Assembly (NCBI GenBank): GCA_947589585.1
Contig: CANQCA010000009.1
Coordinates: 1-22,892, forward strand
Direction of reading: 5' to 3'
DNA length: 22,892 nucleotides
Origin: an uncultured Clostridia bacterium
GTDB lineage: Bacteria; Bacillota; Clostridia; Christensenellales; Borkfalkiaceae
Every line of letters begins with the position of its first letter. Position 1 is the stretch's first letter. The position numbers and the translations under genes were made by a program. The notes under the pieces were generated by a model. That model was not told the origin of the DNA and did no database searches. It saw nothing but the letters and a program-made list of their open reading frames with translations. Shown in pieces: positions 22,191 to 22,892 of this stretch.

Positions 22191-22892
22191 ATGGAAACAC
22201 GCATTTGCAGAGCCGAGGGGGAGGCACTCAGAGAGGCGGCACGCATCGTCAGAGAGGGCGGAGCCGTTGCCTTTCATACCGAAACCGTCTACGGCCTCGG
22301 CGCAAACGCCTTCTCGGATGAAGCCGTAAAGAACATTTTCACCCTTAAAGGAAGGCCTTCGGATAATCCGCTCATCGTGCATGTACACACAGGCTACGAT
22401 ATCCGCACGCTCATCGACGGCGAACCGCCCTATGCGAAGGCGCTCAGAGAGGCATTTCTTCCCGGGCCCCTGACGATGGTCTATCCCTCTTCGGGGAAGG
22501 TCTCGAAGTACGTCTCCTGCGGTCTTTCGACCCTCGCCATCCGCGTCCCGTCTTCACCCGCAGCACAGGCATTTTTGAAGGAAGTAAATTTACCCGTCGC
22601 CGCGCCGAGCGCAAATCTTTCCAAGCACGTCTCGCCCGTCACGGCGCAGCACGTCTTCGACGATTTCAACGGAAAAATCCCGCTCATCCTCGACGGCGGC
22701 GCATGTGCGGGCGGCATCGAGAGCACCGTTCTCGACTGCACGGGGATCGTCCCGCAGATCTTGCGGGAAGGGCTCGTGACCCGCGAGATGATCGCCTCGG
22801 TGGCGGGGGATTGCAGGGTCTACCTTGCAAGAGCGGGCGAACGGCCCAAGAGCCCCGGAATGGCATATAAACACTATTCGCCGCGTTGCAGG
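22191..22892 (+). CDS. L-threonylcarbamoyladenylate synthase (Sua5/YrdC/YwlC), partial
   Basis: Makes threonylcarbamoyl-AMP from threonine, bicarbonate and ATP for the t6A37 modification of ANN-decoding tRNAs. The frame is open for 234 codons to the window end without a stop. Motifs of the YrdC domain: GGAVAFHTETVYGLGANA, FTLKGRPSDNPLIVHV (KxR nucleotide-binding residues), PGPLTMVYP, LAIRVPS, PVAAPSANLSKHVSPV, and STVLDCTG. After residue 210 comes PKSPGMAYKHYSP, the start of the linker to a Sua5 C-terminal domain, so this is a long Sua5-type rather than a short YrdC-type protein. It starts 3 bp after dnaB with no good Shine-Dalgarno, suggesting coupling. Confidence 0.92.
   Translation, partial: METRICRAEGEALREAARIVREGGAVAFHTETVYGLGANAFSDEAVKNIFTLKGRPSDNPLIVHVHTGYDIRTLIDGEPPYAKALREAFLPGPLTMVYPSSGKVSKYVSCGLSTLAIRVPSSPAAQAFLKEVNLPVAAPSANLSKHVSPVTAQHVFDDFNGKIPLILDGGACAGGIESTVLDCTGIVPQILREGLVTREMIASVAGDCRVYLARAGERPKSPGMAYKHYSPRCR

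Overview
The window is a chromosomal segment of an endospore-forming member of the Bacillota, most likely class Clostridia. The evidence is a neighbouring spoIIGA, pro-sigma-E and sigma-G, a YlmC/YmxH-family sporulation gene, a YlbJ-like sporulation membrane protein, and housekeeping gene pairs arranged as in Bacillus/Clostridium (rpoD with trmK and nif3; rsmD with coaD; spoIIGA-sigE-sigG). The DNA is visibly GC-rich, so AT-rich clostridia such as Clostridium itself are unlikely. A high-GC uncultured gut clostridial lineage (for example Christensenellales-like) is a guess only. Genes are tightly packed. I see no phage, IS element, CRISPR array, tRNA or rRNA.

Layout. 1-2268 (+): end of rpoD, then trmK, nif3 and a coiled-coil/zinc-ribbon protein. 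2302-5338 (+): alr, rsmD, coaD and a DAHP synthase. 5335-6264 (-): ylbJ-like gene, convergent with the DAHP synthase gene. 6296-7084 (+): patatin-like ylbK-type gene ending at a hairpin terminator. 7214-9953 (+): sporulation block spoIIGA, sigE, sigG, ymxH, closed by a strong bidirectional terminator. 10046-11764 (-): a DnaD-domain protein with a helicase-loader-type zinc tail. 11921-22892 (+): a long co-directional run of sbcD, sbcC, an alpha/beta-hydrolase-like gene, lepB, a degV-family gene, pepF, dnaB and tsaC (cut by the window end).

How the genes fit together. SpoIIGA would process pro-sigma-E in the mother cell and sigma-G would act later in the forespore. The ylbJ-like and ymxH genes look like targets of the same programme: each lacks a Shine-Dalgarno sequence and each has a sigma-E-like -35/-10 pair ending 5-6 nt before its start codon, which suggests leaderless sporulation transcripts. 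The DnaD protein and the sbcCD operon diverge from two near-consensus sigma-A promoters whose -10 hexamers abut. DnaB, the replicative helicase that a DnaI-type zinc domain would be expected to contact, lies about 9 kb away on the other strand.

I see no wholly new multi-gene system. The best leads are: the DnaD/DnaI-N-like fusion lacking an AAA+ module; the perfect inverted repeat that places the alr start codon in a stem and its ribosome-binding site in the loop; the abutting divergent promoters at dnaD/sbcD; the two sigma-E-like leaderless starts; an alpha/beta-hydrolase-like protein with Arg at the nucleophile position; and an SbcC without a mid-protein zinc hook.
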